In this document: one piece after another, positions 25,302-37,211 of the stretch
Layout of the letters: each line of letters begins with the position of its first letter
How positions within the stretch are numbered: the stretch's first letter is position 1
Origin: Mallotus nudiflorus
Taxonomy: Eukaryota; Streptophyta; Magnoliopsida; Malpighiales; Euphorbiaceae
Direction of reading: 5' to 3'
Assembly: GCA_947683625.1 (NCBI GenBank)
Contig: CANTUR010000425.1
Coordinates: 992,001-1,056,000, forward strand
DNA: 64,000 nucleotides
The notes under the pieces: generated by a model
What the model was told of the DNA's origin: nothing
Seen by the model: only the letters and a program-made list of their open reading frames with translations
The model's database searches: none
Translations under genes and position numbers: made by a program

Positions 25302-28300
25302 TCGATTGCTAGTGCAGCACCCGTGCCATTTCAGTTACCACCAGCTCAGCATCAGAGTTCTACTCAGTTTGTTCCACAGCAGAGTCGTGGTAGAGGTACT
25401 AGAGGAGGTGCTAGAGGTGTTGGCCAGGCTTCTACCAGTCAGCAGGGAGGTCGAGGCCAGGCCAGAGTTTTTCATCTGACTCAGCAGGATGCTCAGGCAT
25501 CTAATGCAGTCGTGGCAGGTATTCTTTCTGTTTGTTACCTGGATGCTTTGGTTTTGTTTGATCCGGGTGCCACGCATTCGTTTGTTTCTCCTATTTTTGC
25601 TTCTAAATCTTGTTGGCAAGCTTCGAGGATGGCTTTTCCTTTGTCTGTTGCCACTCCTCTGAGTGATTCTTTGGACGCCGATATTGTTCTTTCTGGTTGT
25701 CCAGTTCTCGTGGGAGATAGAGAATTACCCGCTGATTTGATTTTGTTGGATGTGATGGAGTTCGATGTTATTTTGGGAATGGATTGGTTGTCTCAGCATT
25801 ATGCCGTGGTTGATTGCAGGAATAAGGAGGTGATTTTCAGAATTCCTGGTGAAGAAGATTTTAAGTTTGTTGGTGACAGGAGTTCAGCACCTCAGAATCT
25901 TATTTCTGTTATTTCTGCTAGGAAGTTGTTGAGGAAAGGTTGTCAGGGGTTTTTGGCATTGGTTAGGGATACGTCAGTGGAGAAGTTGTCACTCACAGAT
26001 GTTCCTGTTGCTTGTGAGTTTCCTGATGTTTTTCCCGAGGAGTTGCCAGGTTTACCACCTCATAGAGAGATTGAGTTCTGTATTGATGTGGTTCCAGGTA
26101 TTACTCCTATATCTATGCCACCCTATCGTATGGCTCCTGCAGAGTTGAGAGAGTTGAAGGAGCAGTTGCAAGAGTTGTTGGAGAAGGGTTTTATCAGACC
26201 TAGTGTTTCTCCTTGGGGTGCACCAGTCCTGTTTGTGAAGAAGAAGGATGGTACCCTGAGACTGTGCATTGACTACAGAGAGCTGAATAAGGTGACAGTG
26301 AAGAACAAGTATCCTCTCCCGAGGATAGATGATTTGTTTGATCAGCTCCAGGGTGCACAATTCTTTTCTAAGGTTGACTTGAGGTCGGGTTATCATCAGC
26401 TGCGGATCAGTGAAGCTGATATTCCTAAGACAGCGTTCCGCACTCGTTATGGTCATTATGAGTTTCTGGTGATGTCTTTTGGTTTGACTAATGCACCAGC
26501 AGCTTTTATGGACCTGATGAACAGAGTATTCCGACCGTATGTGGATCAGTTTGTGGTAGTCTTCATTGATGATATACTGGTATATTCAAGGAGTATGGAA
26601 GAGCACGTATATCACTTGAGGATTGTACTACAGACACTGAGAGATCATCAGCTTTATGCTAAATTCTCGAAGTGTGATTTCTGGATGGAGAGTGTTTCTT
26701 TTCTTGGACACGTAGTGTCTAAAGAAGGTATTCAGGTTGATCCACAGAAGGTTGAGGCAGTATCTGAGTGGCCTAGACCTACTTCAGTTACTGAGATTCG
26801 GAGTTTTCTGGGTTTAGCCGGGTATTATAGGCGGTTTGTGCAGGATTTTTCCAGGATAGCAGCCCCTATGACTCGCTTGACTCAGAAGAATGTTAGATTC
26901 GAGTGGTCAGAAGCTTGTGAGAATAGTTTTCAGTTGTTGAAGGAGAAGTTGACCACAGCGCCAGTATTAGCTTTGCCTAATAGTGTGGATAAGTTCACAG
27001 TTTACTGTGATGCCTCTAGAATTGGTCTTGGTTGTGTGTTGATGCAGAATGGAAGGGTGATAGCCTATGCTTCGAGGCAGTTGAAGAAGCATGAGCAGAA
27101 CTATCCCACACATGATCTGGAGATGGCTGCAGTGATCTTTGCTTTGAAGATTTGGAGACATTATTTGTACGGGGTGACTTGTGAGATATTTGCTGATCAC
27201 AAGAGCCTTAAGTACATTTTTCAGCAGCGAGATTTGAATCTGAGGCAGAGAAGATGGTTGGAACTGTTGAAGGATTATGATTGCGAGATTCTTTACCATC
27301 CGGGTAAGGCTAATGTGGTAGCAGATGCCTTGAGTAGGAAGTCCTCAGGTAGTCTTGCTCACATCGGTGTTGAGAGGAGACCATTGATCCAGGAGTTGCA
27401 TTTGTTGGTGGATCAAGGTCTGATGATGAAGATCAGTAGATCAGGTGGACTGTTAGCTCAGTTTAAAGTACGATCTGTACTAAGGGATAGGATTAAAGCA
27501 GCTCAGAGCCGAGATCCTATTCTGGAAGAGCTTGCAGAGAATGTCAGAGCAGGGAAGTTCACTGATTTCACACTCGATGATGATGGTGTGTTGTGGATCA
27601 GTGGTAGATTGTGTGTTCCTGATGTGGATGATTTGAGAGAAGAGATCTTAGAGGAAGCACATTCTACAGCCTACAGCGTTCATCCTGGTGTTACTAAGAT
27701 GTACCACAGTATCAGAGATCTATACTGGTGGGATGGATTGAAGAAGGATGTTGCTGATTATGTTGCTAAGTGCTTGACGTGTCAGCAAGTGAAAGCCGAA
27801 CATCAGAAGCCTTCTGGGAAGCTTCAGCCTCTTCCTATTCCCGAGTGGAAGTGGGAAAGGATAGCTATGGATTTTGTAGTCGGTTTACCTCGTTCGAAGG
27901 ATGGATACGATTCCATCTGGGTGATTGTAGACAGATTGACGAAGTCTGCACATTTCTTGCCTGTGAAAGCCACATATTCAGTTGCTAGATTGGCGAAGTT
28001 GTATGTGAAGCATATTGTGTGCCTTCATGGAGTACCTGTGTCCATTGTGTCAGACAGAGGTTCGGTGTTTACTTCTCGTTTTTGGCAGAAGTTGCAGGAA
28101 GCGATGGGCACTAGGTTGGATTTCAGTACTGCTTTTCATCCTCAGACAGATGGTCAGTCTGAGAGGACGATCCAGACACTGGAAGATATGTTGAGGATGT
28201 GTGTCTTGGATTTGGGAGGTAGCTGGGATGATCATTTGTCGCTTGTTGAGTTTGCATATAATAACAGCTACCATAGCAGTATTGGCATGGCACCATATGA

Positions 28301-28910
28301 GGCGTTGTATGGAAGGAAGTGTAGATCCCCGTTGTGTTGGGATGAGATTGGTGAGAGAGCTTTGACTGGACCAGAGATGGTTCAGGATGCTGCAGAGAAA
28401 GTCGCCGTGATCAAGCGCAGGTTAGAGACCGCAGTTAGCAGACAGAAGTGTTATGCGGATCCTAGGCGCAGAGATGTGGAGTTTCAGGTTGGAGATTTCG
28501 TTTTTCTGAAAGTATCTCCGATGAAGGGTGTGATGAGATTTGGTAGGAAGGGTAAGTTAGCACCGAGATATATTGGACCGTTTGAGATTCTGGAGAGAGT
28601 TGGCACTGTTGCATATCGGTTGGATTTGCCTCCGAGTATGTCACAGGTGCATCCAGTATTTCATATCTCGATGTTGAGGAAGTATATCTCAGATCCTTCA
28701 CATGTGTTGCAACCTGACAGTGTGGAAGTGAGTGAAGATTTGACTTTTGTGGAAGAACCTGTGGCGATCGTTGATTTTCAAGTTCGACAGTTGCGATCGA
28801 AGCAGATTCCGATGGTCAAGGTTTTGTGGCGTAGCGACAGAGTTGAAGAGCATACGTGGGAGACTGAAGCTGAGATGCGAGCTTCTTACCCGTATCTCTT
28901 TCCTTCCTGA
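25302..28910 (+). CDS. pol: Gypsy-A Pol: protease, RT, RNase H, integrase, chromodomain
   Basis: Open in the gag frame from just after the TAG to a stop at 28908-28910. Order: protease with DPGATHSF (near 25560); reverse transcriptase with VDLRSGYHQL and catalytic VVFIDDILVYS (near 26560); RNase H (VYCDASRIGLG, 27000-27200); integrase with an HHCC zinc region (27660-27790) and a D-D-E core (IAMDFVVG, IVSDRGSVF, TDGQSERT); and a C-terminal chromodomain (about 28740-28900) that may guide insertion to heterochromatin. The first ATG in the frame is near 25629, after the protease site, so expression from an internal start would lose protease. Readthrough of the UAG or loss of function are the alternatives. 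Confidence 0.93.
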   Translation, partial: SIASAAPVPFQLPPAQHQSSTQFVPQQSRGRGTRGGARGVGQASTSQQGGRGQARVFHLTQQDAQASNAVVAGILSVCYLDALVLFDPGATHSFVSPIFASKSCWQASRMAFPLSVATPLSDSLDADIVLSGCPVLVGDRELPADLILLDVMEFDVILGMDWLSQHYAVVDCRNKEVIFRIPGEEDFKFVGDRSSAPQNLISVISARKLLRKGCQGFLALVRDTSVEKLSLTDVPVACEFPDVFPEELPGLPPHREIEFCIDVVPGITPISMPPYRMAPAELRELKEQLQELLEKGFIRPSVSPWGAPVLFVKKKDGTLRLCIDYRELNKVTVKNKYPLPRIDDLFDQLQGAQFFSKVDLRSGYHQLRISEADIPKTAFRTRYGHYEFLVMSFGLTNAPAAFMDLMNRVFRPYVDQFVVVFIDDILVYSRSMEEHVYHLRIVLQTLRDHQLYAKFSKCDFWMESVSFLGHVVSKEGIQVDPQKVEAVSEWPRPTSVTEIRSFLGLAGYYRRFVQDFSRIAAPMTRLTQKNVRFEWSEACENSFQLLKEKLTTAPVLALPNSVDKFTVYCDASRIGLGCVLMQNGRVIAYASRQLKKHEQNYPTHDLEMAAVIFALKIWRHYLYGVTCEIFADHKSLKYIFQQRDLNLRQRRWLELLKDYDCEILYHPGKANVVADALSRKSSGSLAHIGVERRPLIQELHLLVDQGLMMKISRSGGLLAQFKVRSVLRDRIKAAQSRDPILEELAENVRAGKFTDFTLDDDGVLWISGRLCVPDVDDLREEILEEAHSTAYSVHPGVTKMYHSIRDLYWWDGLKKDVADYVAKCLTCQQVKAEHQKPSGKLQPLPIPEWKWERIAMDFVVGLPRSKDGYDSIWVIVDRLTKSAHFLPVKATYSVARLAKLYVKHIVCLHGVPVSIVSDRGSVFTSRFWQKLQEAMGTRLDFSTAFHPQTDGQSERTIQTLEDMLRMCVLDLGGSWDDHLSLVEFAYNNSYHSSIGMAPYEALYGRKCRSPLCWDEIGERALTGPEMVQDAAEKVAVIKRRLETAVSRQKCYADPRRRDVEFQVGDFVFLKVSPMKGVMRFGRKGKLAPRYIGPFEILERVGTVAYRLDLPPSMSQVHPVFHISMLRKYISDPSHVLQPDSVEVSEDLTFVEEPVAIVDFQVRQLRSKQIPMVKVLWRSDRVEEHTWETEAEMRASYPYLFPS

Positions 28911-28950
28911 TTCTGTAATCTTGTTTTGGAATTCGGGGACGAATTCCTGT

Positions 28951-28962
28951 AAGGGGGGAAGA
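28951..28962 (+). other. Gypsy-A polypurine tract
   Basis: AAGGGGGGAAGA just before the right LTR; primer for plus-strand synthesis. Confidence 0.88.
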
Positions 28963-28963
28963 C

Positions 28964-31900
28964 TGTAATATCCCGTAATTTTAAAAAAATATTTTTACAC
29001 TGTCCCGGGATATGCAGTGTCAGTAATTTTTGTATTTTATATGATATTTTTATGAGTTGATATGTATTTTAAACCTATTTTAATTACTGTCTATTATTTT
29101 CAGTATTTTACGTAAAATTTTCCCGGGACTTTCATTTTCGGGGAAATTTCCACGTAAACAATGTATTATTAATTATTTTAAATGTATTTACGGGTTTGCA
29201 TGAACTCATACATATTTTTAAATTATTAAATAAAGCCTGTGTGTGTATATTTAATTAGGGTTTATTATTACCCTAATATTTTATTATTTATTTATTATTA
29301 TTTGATTATTTTATTTATTATTAAATTATTAAAATTTATTTTTTTTCTTTTTTCTTTTTTTTTTTTTTCTTTTCTTTTTCTTTTCCTTTTTCTTTCTTTT
29401 TCTTTTCTTTTCTCTTTCCTTTTCTTTCTTTTTCTTTTTCTTCTTCTTCTTCTTTCTTCTCCCGTGGGTGCCGCCGGACCACCCATCTTCCCACCGCGGT
29501 TTCTCCCTCCTCCGACCACCGTTTTCGACACCGCCGGTCTCTATCTTCTCCTTGAGCTCCGGTGAGTGTTATTCTAGCTTTTGTTTGAGCTAAAACGGTC
29601 TAGAATTGCTTAGGTTTTGAGTTGAATATTTCGGCCACTTTTGGTTTTCGATTTTTTTGAGCTTCAATTTGGATGATTCATGGAAACTTCCTTCACAAAT
29701 GTTGTTCCTGGTAGCTTAATCTTCATGTATGAATTTTTGTAGAATTTTTGGAGATTGTTTGGATTTTTGGGTATTTTTGAATATTTTAATATTATTTTCG
29801 AATTTTCGGAAATTAATTATTTAAATTATGAAATTGGAGTTTATGGTTGAATTAGGTGTTGAAATGAATTATAGGAATTTATTTGGAATTTTTATGAATT
29901 TCTAAGTATTTATTTTTAATTATTGAAGTTTATGTGATTTTGTAAAATTAAGTTAATTGTGTTTTTATTTGAATTTAATTGGTAAATTGAGTTAAATATT
30001 TATGTTATTGATAAATATGTTGAGAAAATTAATTTTGGATAAGTGTATGATTTTTGGTGAATTTTTGAAGTAAATTAGGTATATATATATATATAGGGGT
30101 ATTTTGGTAATTTTACCCTAAATTGTCTAAAAATGTATTTTAATTGGTTTTAATATTTATTTAAGGTATAAAAATGATTTCTACAAAATATTTGGTATTT
30201 TTAACTAATTAAAACTATTTTTCGTGAATTATTTTCAATTATATATATAATATACGATTTTTCAAATAAAATGAGTTTTAATCGATTTTTATAGTGTTTC
30301 AAGGTCAATTATGTAACTTTTATTTATAAAATGTATTTTTATGATTTAAGGATATTTTTGGTATATTTGAATATATATTCTGTGTTTGTGGACCCCGGTC
30401 GACAGATTGTAGTCTGGAGTCCGACCGAGGGGTTGTGATTGATTGTGGTGTTTATTTTTGAAGTGTATTTTCTTTGCAGGGTCGACTCTACTCTTTTGAG
30501 TAGAGAGATGTCCGTTTTACAGGGGAGGTTCTGCCGGATTTCCGGTAGAATTCTCGTAAAACGTGATATCCAGTCGAACCCTAATTCTATTTCCGTATTT
30601 TAATACTCTAGATTTAATTCTAGGATTTCTGTTAGGGTTATTCTGATGTCGATTAATTATTTCTTGTTTAGTTGCGCCGAGACCGAGGGTTAGTGGACCA
30701 GGCCCGTCGGACCTGTCTCGTGGAGCGCATTAGGTGAGTTACTATATTATATATATATGCTTAGGATGCATGATTTAGAAAATGCATGTTTTATTTTGAC
30801 TAATTATGCATAAATAATATGATTTATATTCAAGTATATTTTTGGTATATTTTTGGTATATAATAAATTATATACATGTTTTATTAATAAAATATATTTA
30901 AAATGTTTTTAAATATATTTTTAGTTTAATTCATGATTTGATTGAATTTATTTGACGTATATATACTCAAAATATACCTGGTTTATGTTTGGTATATTTT
31001 CGGTATATATATGGTTTATATTGTTGATTTATTTAAATTCATGCATCATTTATTTTTGTGAATGAATGTTTTATTATTTATTACTGAAGGATATCAATAG
31101 AACGTGCTACCTAGTGGGCAGCACTAGGACCGAGTACGTACCGGTACGCCTATAGTATTTAGGCTTTATTACTGACTATTTGTGGATATCGATTTGATTA
31201 TGATTATTGGATGTGTGAGATGTGGTTTGTGGGTGTGATTGCTGGAGCTCGGTTGACCAAGTGTCTCGGGGCCAATCACAGTGGCAGTCAGACTGCTGGA
31301 GCTCGGTTGACTTAGTGTCTCGGGGCCAGTCTACTGTCCATATGGATTAAGTGGATATATTTGGAATCAGTGAGCCTGTATGGCTAGAGTGTTGTTTAAC
31401 ACTATTTTTCTGAAGTTGCGATATTCTAGGGTTCTATGTGATCCTTCATAAAAGTTGATTTTCAGACAAAATATATATAAAATGATTTTTCTGCATCTGT
31501 ATGAACTTGCCTGTATATATACATATTACTCATATACTGTTGACTGTATGCATTATCACTTAGAGTGTATGTATATATACTATAGTAATTCACTCAGTGA
31601 GGTCTGACTCCCCTCCGTTGACTATTTTTCAGGAGAGTCAACTTCCTCAGACCTCAGTAGCAGGTCGATACGCCGGATTTCTTCCGCCCCGGCTTCTTTA
31701 TGTAAATTGTATACTTGAGTCTTATTTATTTTATCTAGACACTGCAGTAGCTGTAAATTACAGTATTGGATTTTATGTACTTTATTTTAAAGAGATGTAT
31801 TATGTTAAAACTGGATTTGTATAAAGATTATACTTATGAGATTATATATGCGATGTGATGAGTTTTGAATTATATCCAGTTGAGATGGATGATATTGTAA

Positions 31901-32064
31901 TATTTATGATATTTATGATTTTATTTTCCGCTGCACATATATATATTATATGGTTATTGTTATTGCATGATTTATTTTTTATTTTTAGGCTTGCTACGGG
32001 TTCCGGATTCGAAAGAATTCCCGTTCCCTAGCGCCGGTCATGACTTCTGTTTTGGGTCGTGACA
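28964..32064 (+). repeat. Gypsy-A right LTR
   Basis: Near-identical copy of 20840-23944. Differences seen: A/C near 29000, one G indel near 29127, a T-tract length change, and single substitutions near 29497, 29515, 29597, 30137, 30257, 31928 and 32046. Confidence 0.95.
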
Positions 32065-32069
32065 ATTTT

Positions 32070-33578
32070 GGTATTTTTTGGACATTTATGGAATTTAATA
32101 ATTTTTAATATATTTATTATTTTATTTGTATTTTTTGTGAATTGTAAACCTCAGTTGTGAAATTGTGTAGTTCTGAATCTCAACCTGAGGTGTTGAGCTT
32201 TGTGGTATTATAAGTGTGTTTTTTTTGCAAAATCGGCTCTACTTTTTAGTAAAAAGATGTCTATTTTACAAAGGAGGTTCTGCTGAATTTTCGATAGAAT
32301 TCTCGTAAAATGTGATATCGGGTCAATTCTGAAATTCTGTATTTGTGTGCATTTTGTATTCATAGATCGAGTCTCTTTTAGAAATATAAGTTAGGAATTT
32401 ATTCTGATTTATTATTATTTATTTTCTAGTTACAACGAGACCGAAACCTATCTGACCGGACTTATCGAGCCAGTCTCGAGGAGCACAAACTTGTAAATTA
32501 TTATCTTATATATGCATTACATATAGAATGCATAAAATTAGCATCCATGAATTTTATAATGAAATTGAATATGAATATTTCTTTAAATGTAAAATATATA
32601 TTTGGAATACTTTTAGTATATCTCCAGTGTACAATTGGTATATTTTCTGTATATGATGGATATATTTTGCTATGAATAAATGCTATTACATTTAAATTAT
32701 GCATTTTTATTATTTTAATAATTATTAATTTTATATGAAGGATATCAATAGAACATGCTACCTAGTGGGCAGCACTAGGACCATGTACGTACAGGTGCGA
32801 TAAATTTTAGGATTAAGTGATAAAATCACTTGAGGTGACTTTTATTTGATTGATTATTTGAGATTGATATGATTGAGAAGTGCGATTACGAGAGCTCGGT
32901 TGATCTAATATCTCGAGGCCAGTCTACTGTCCAAAATGGAATAAGAGAATTAATTTAGAATTAAGTAAGCCTGTATGGCTAGAGAGATATTTTTGGTTGA
33001 GGTTGCAAATAATTAGTGTTCTATTTGATCCTTCATTTAAATAAACATTTTTTACAATTATTATATATAAAAGTGATTTCAGCATTTGTGTGAAATGCCT
33101 ATATATATTTATATATATGTACTGATGCTTGATTGCATATGACATTAGGAGGTGCGTGTATATATAATATAATAATTCACTCAGTGAGGTCTGACTCCCC
33201 TCAGTTGTATTTTTTTCAAGAGATTTCTCGTCTTCAAATTTCAGTAGTAGACCTCTATGTCGGACTTCTTCAGCTCCGGCTAGATTATATAAATCATTTA
33301 TCAGACTTTATTGTATTCTAGAAAACTACAGTAGTAGTGTTTGTATCTGTAGAATGTGGTTTTAATGTCAGAGACATTTCTCTAAATATTGTATGAAATA
33401 TTTTTATTTTATGATATGACATTAAGTATTTATTTTATATTGATTTAAATTTTAATTCTGACATATTTTTATTTATTTATTGCATGCGTTTTTATTTTTA
33501 AGGCTTGCTACGGGTTTCGAATTCGAAAGAATTCCTGTTCCCTAACGCCGGTCATGACTCCCGATTTGAATCATGACA
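32070..33578 (+). repeat. Gypsy-B left LTR, second part
   Basis: Continues the LTR interrupted at 20839; it aligns to about 38520-40072 of the right LTR. It keeps only one of the two 34-bp repeats (near 32890) that the right LTR carries (near 39346 and 39400), so one repeat unit was deleted here. Confidence 0.85.
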
Positions 33579-33582
33579 AAGT

Positions 33583-33594
33583 TGGTATCAGAGC
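33583..33594 (+). other. Gypsy-B primer-binding site (tRNA-Met)
   Basis: TGGTATCAGAGC, four bases after the left LTR, in the same position as in Gypsy-A. Confidence 0.88.
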
Positions 33595-33758
33595 CTAGGT
33601 TATTAGTGTTATGGACCTAGGTTTTCAGAGTTGTGTTTTCTTTGTAACTACTGCAGTTTAATTAGGTTTGAGTATGTCTTCGATAAATTTTCCTTGATTT
33701 AGTATTTCGCGTAATCCTTAGATTGTCTATTTTGTCTAAATCTTTTTAGTTTTTCAGA

Positions 33759-36700
33759 ATAAGGAGGCGAGTGCGTGTCACTCCATTTGTCATTGAGGCC
33801 GAGGATTATAAGTCCTTTTAAGATGAGGTTTTGCCTCCTAAGCCGCCAGCAAGGCATAGAGGTCGAGGTAGAGGTAGACCTCAAGGAGCGACAGGTCGTC
33901 ATAAACAGAGAGAGCTATATGATAAGGAACCTACAGAGCCAGAATATGAGGATGCTACGATACCTCCAGTTGCACCGCTGATACAGCCTGCCTATTAGCA
34001 GGGTATGTCTGACCCTAAGGCAGTACTGTTCTACTCTAGAGTTGGTCAGAGTAAAGAGGTGATATTAGAATTCTTGATAAATAAGAGTTTAAGTTTATTA
34101 GTAATAAGAGTTCTGCACCTCAAAATCTCATCTCCGCTATCACGACTAGGAAGATGCTGAGGAAGGGTTTTCAAAGATATTTGGCATTAATTAGGGATAC
34201 TTCAGTAAAGAAGTTGTCACTCACAAATGTTCCTGTTGCCTGTGAGTTTTCTTATTTTTTTCCTGAGGAGTTGCCAGGTTTACCACCTTACAGAGAGATT
34301 GAGTTCTGTATAGATGTGGTTCTAGGCACTACTCCTATTTCAATGTCACCCTACAGAATGGCTCCTACAGAATTGATAGAGTTGAAGGAGCAGTTGCAAG
34401 AATTATTAGATAAGAGTTTTATCAGACCTAGTGTTTCTCCTTGGGGTGCACCAGTCCTATTTGTGAGGAAGAAGGATGGTACCCTAAGATTGTGCATAGA
34501 TTACAGAGAGCTTAATAAAGTGACAGTGAAGAACAAGTATCCTCTCCCGAGGATAAATGATTTGTTTGATTAGCTTCATGGTGTACAATTCTTTTCTAAG
34601 ATTGATTTGAGGTTGGGTTATCATCAGTTGCGGATCAGTAAAGCTGATGTTCCTAAAATGATATTTTGTACTCAATATGGCCACTATGAGTTTCTGGTGA
34701 TGTCATTTAAGTTGACTAATGCACCATCTGCTTTTATGGATCTGATGAACAGGGTATTCAAACCATTAGTGGATCAGTTTATGGTAGTCTTCATTAACGA
34801 TATACTGATGTATTCAAAGAGTATGGAGGAGCACGTATATCACTTGAGAACTGTACTACAGATATTGAGAGAACATCAGCTTTATGCTAAATTCTCGAGG
34901 TGTGATTTCTGGTTAGAGAGTGTTGCATTCCTTGGACATATAGTGTCTAAAGATGGTATCCAAGTTGATCTATAGAAGATTGAGGTAATGTCTGAGTGGC
35001 CTAGACCAATGACAGTCACAAAGATTTTTAGTTTTCTAGGTTTAGTCGGGTATTATAGGAGATTTGTGCAGGATTTTTCTAGAATTACAACTCCTATGAC
35101 TTGCCTGACTCAGAAGAATGTGAAGTTTGAGTGGTCAAATGCTTGTGAGAACAGTTTTCAATTACTGAAAGAGAAGTTAACCACAGCTCCAGTTTTGGCT
35201 TTGCTTAATGGAGTAGATAAATTCACTATGTATTGTGATGCCTCTAAAGTCTGCCTAGGCTGTGTGTTGAAGCAGAATGGTAGGGTGATAGCTTATATTT
35301 CAAGGCAGTTGAAGAAGCATGAATAGAATTATCCTATCCACAACCTAAAAATGGCTATAGTGATCTTTGCTCTCAAGATTTGGAGACATTATCTGTACGG
35401 GGTGACTTGTGAGATTTTTACTAATCACAAGAGCCTTAAGTACATTTTTCAATAGAGAGATTTGAATCTAAGGCAGAGGAGATGGTTAGAACTCCTGAAG
35501 GACTATGATTATGAGATTCTTTATCATCCAGGCAAGGCTAATATGGTAGCAGATGCCTTGAGTAGGAAGTCCTCAAGTAGTCTTTCTCACATCAGTATAG
35601 AGAGGAGACCATTGATCCAAGATTTGCACCAGTTGGTAGATCAAGGTCTGATGATGAAGATGAGTAGATCACATGGACTATCAGCTCAGTTTAGAGTTCG
35701 ATTTGTGCTGAAAGATAGGATTAAGGCAGCTTAGGGCTGAGATCCTATTCTAGCAGAGCTTGTAGAGAATATTTATGCAGGGAAGTTCATTGATTTCACA
35801 CTCGATAATGAAGGTGTTTTATGGATCAGTGGTAGGTTGTGTGTTCCTGATGTGGATAATTTGAGAGAAGAGATCCTTGAGGAAGCATATTCTACAGCCT
35901 ACAGCATATATCCAGGTGTCACTAAGATGTACCACAGTATCAGAGATTTATACTGGTGGGATAGATTAAAGAAGGATTAACTAATTTTATTACTAAGCGC
36001 TTGACTTGTCAGCAAGTGAAAGCTAAACATCATTAGCCTTCTGGGAAGCTTCAGCCACTTCCTATTCTTAAGTGAAAACGGGAGAGAATTGCTATGAATT
36101 TTATGGTTGGGTTACCTCATTCTAAGGATGGATATGATTCCATCTGGATGATTATGGATAGGTTAACCAAGCCTACTCATTTTTTGCCTGTGAAAGCCAC
36201 TTATTCTATAGCTAAATTGGCAAAGTTATTTGTTAAGCATATTGTGTGCCTTCACGAAGTACCTGTGTCCATTGTATCTGATAGAGATTCAGTGTTCACC
36301 TCTCAATTTTGGTAGAAGTTACAGGAAGCGATGGGCACCAGACTTGATTTTAGTACTGCTTTTCACCCTTAAACAGATAGTCAATCTAAGAGGATGATCC
36401 AGACACTTGAAGATATGTTAAGGAATTGTGTATTGGATCTGAGAGGTAGCTGGGATGATCATTTGCCACTTATGGAGTTTGTATATAATAATAGCTACTA
36501 AAACAGTATTGGGATGGCATTGCATGAGGCTTTGTACGGAAGGAAGTGTATATACCCTTTGAGTTGGGATGAGATTGGAGAGAGAGCGTTGACTGGACCT
36601 GAGATGGTTCAGGATGCCGTTGAGAAGGTTACTATGATTAAAAGGAGATTAAAGGCTACAGTTAGTATAAAGAAAAGCTATGCAGATCCGAGATGCAGAG

Positions 36701-37153
36701 ATGTAGAATTCCAGGTTGGAGACTATGTGTTCCTGAAGGTGTCTCCGATGAAGGGTGTGACGAGATTTGGCAAAAAGGGTAAACTAGCACCGAGATTTAT
36801 TGGAACCGAGATTTATTGGACCGTTTGAGATTTTGGGGAGAGTGGGCATGGTTGCATATCGGTTGGCTTTGCCCCCAAGTTTGTCTCAAATGCATCCAGT
36901 GTTTCATATCTCGATACTGAGGAAGTATATTTTGGACCCTTCACACGTGTTGTAGCCTGATAGTGTGGAAGTGAATGAAGACCTGACATTCAAGGAGGAA
37001 CCTGTTACAATTGTAGACTATCAAGTTCGTCAGTTGCATTTGAAGCAGATTCCGATGGTCAAGTTGTTGTGGCAAAGCAACAACGTGGAGGAGCACACTT
37101 AGGAGGCTGAAGCAAAGATGCAAGCTTCTTATCCTTATCTCTTTCCTCGATGA
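33759..37153 (+). pseudogene. Gypsy-B gag-pol pseudogene with a 1.37-kb internal deletion
   Basis: Collinear with Gypsy-A gag-pol. The gag start ATG has become ATA (33759-33761). At about 34047 sequence equivalent to Gypsy-A 24443 jumps to that at 25817, removing most of gag, the zinc knuckle and the protease. RT, RNase H, integrase and chromodomain regions follow with many stops, mostly where Gypsy-A has CAG, for example 34571, 34972, 35323, 35452, 36313 and 36370. A 16-bp tandem duplication (36789-36820) adds a frameshift near the integrase end. The RT motif reads VVFINDILMYS, so the second catalytic-loop residue is changed. Inactive. Confidence 0.9.
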
Positions 37154-37211
37154 TTCTTATTTCTGTTCTTTTCTTTGAATTCGAGGATGAATTCTTATAA
37201 GGAGGGGAGAT

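Larger units (their letters stand above)
20840..32064 (+). mobile_element. Gypsy-A: nearly intact chromovirus (Tekay/Del-like), innermost and youngest
   Basis: 11.2 kb with perfect 5-bp ATTTT duplications (20835-20839 and 32065-32069). Its LTRs of 3,105 and 3,101 bp differ by about 8 substitutions that I could find by eye. It has a tRNA-Met primer site, full gag and pol with every catalytic domain and a C-terminal chromodomain, and a purine-rich tract before the right LTR. The only visible coding lesion is one in-frame UAG between gag and pol. The small LTR difference implies recent insertion, of the order of 0.1 million years under the often-used rate of 1.3e-8 per site per year. Confidence 0.95.
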
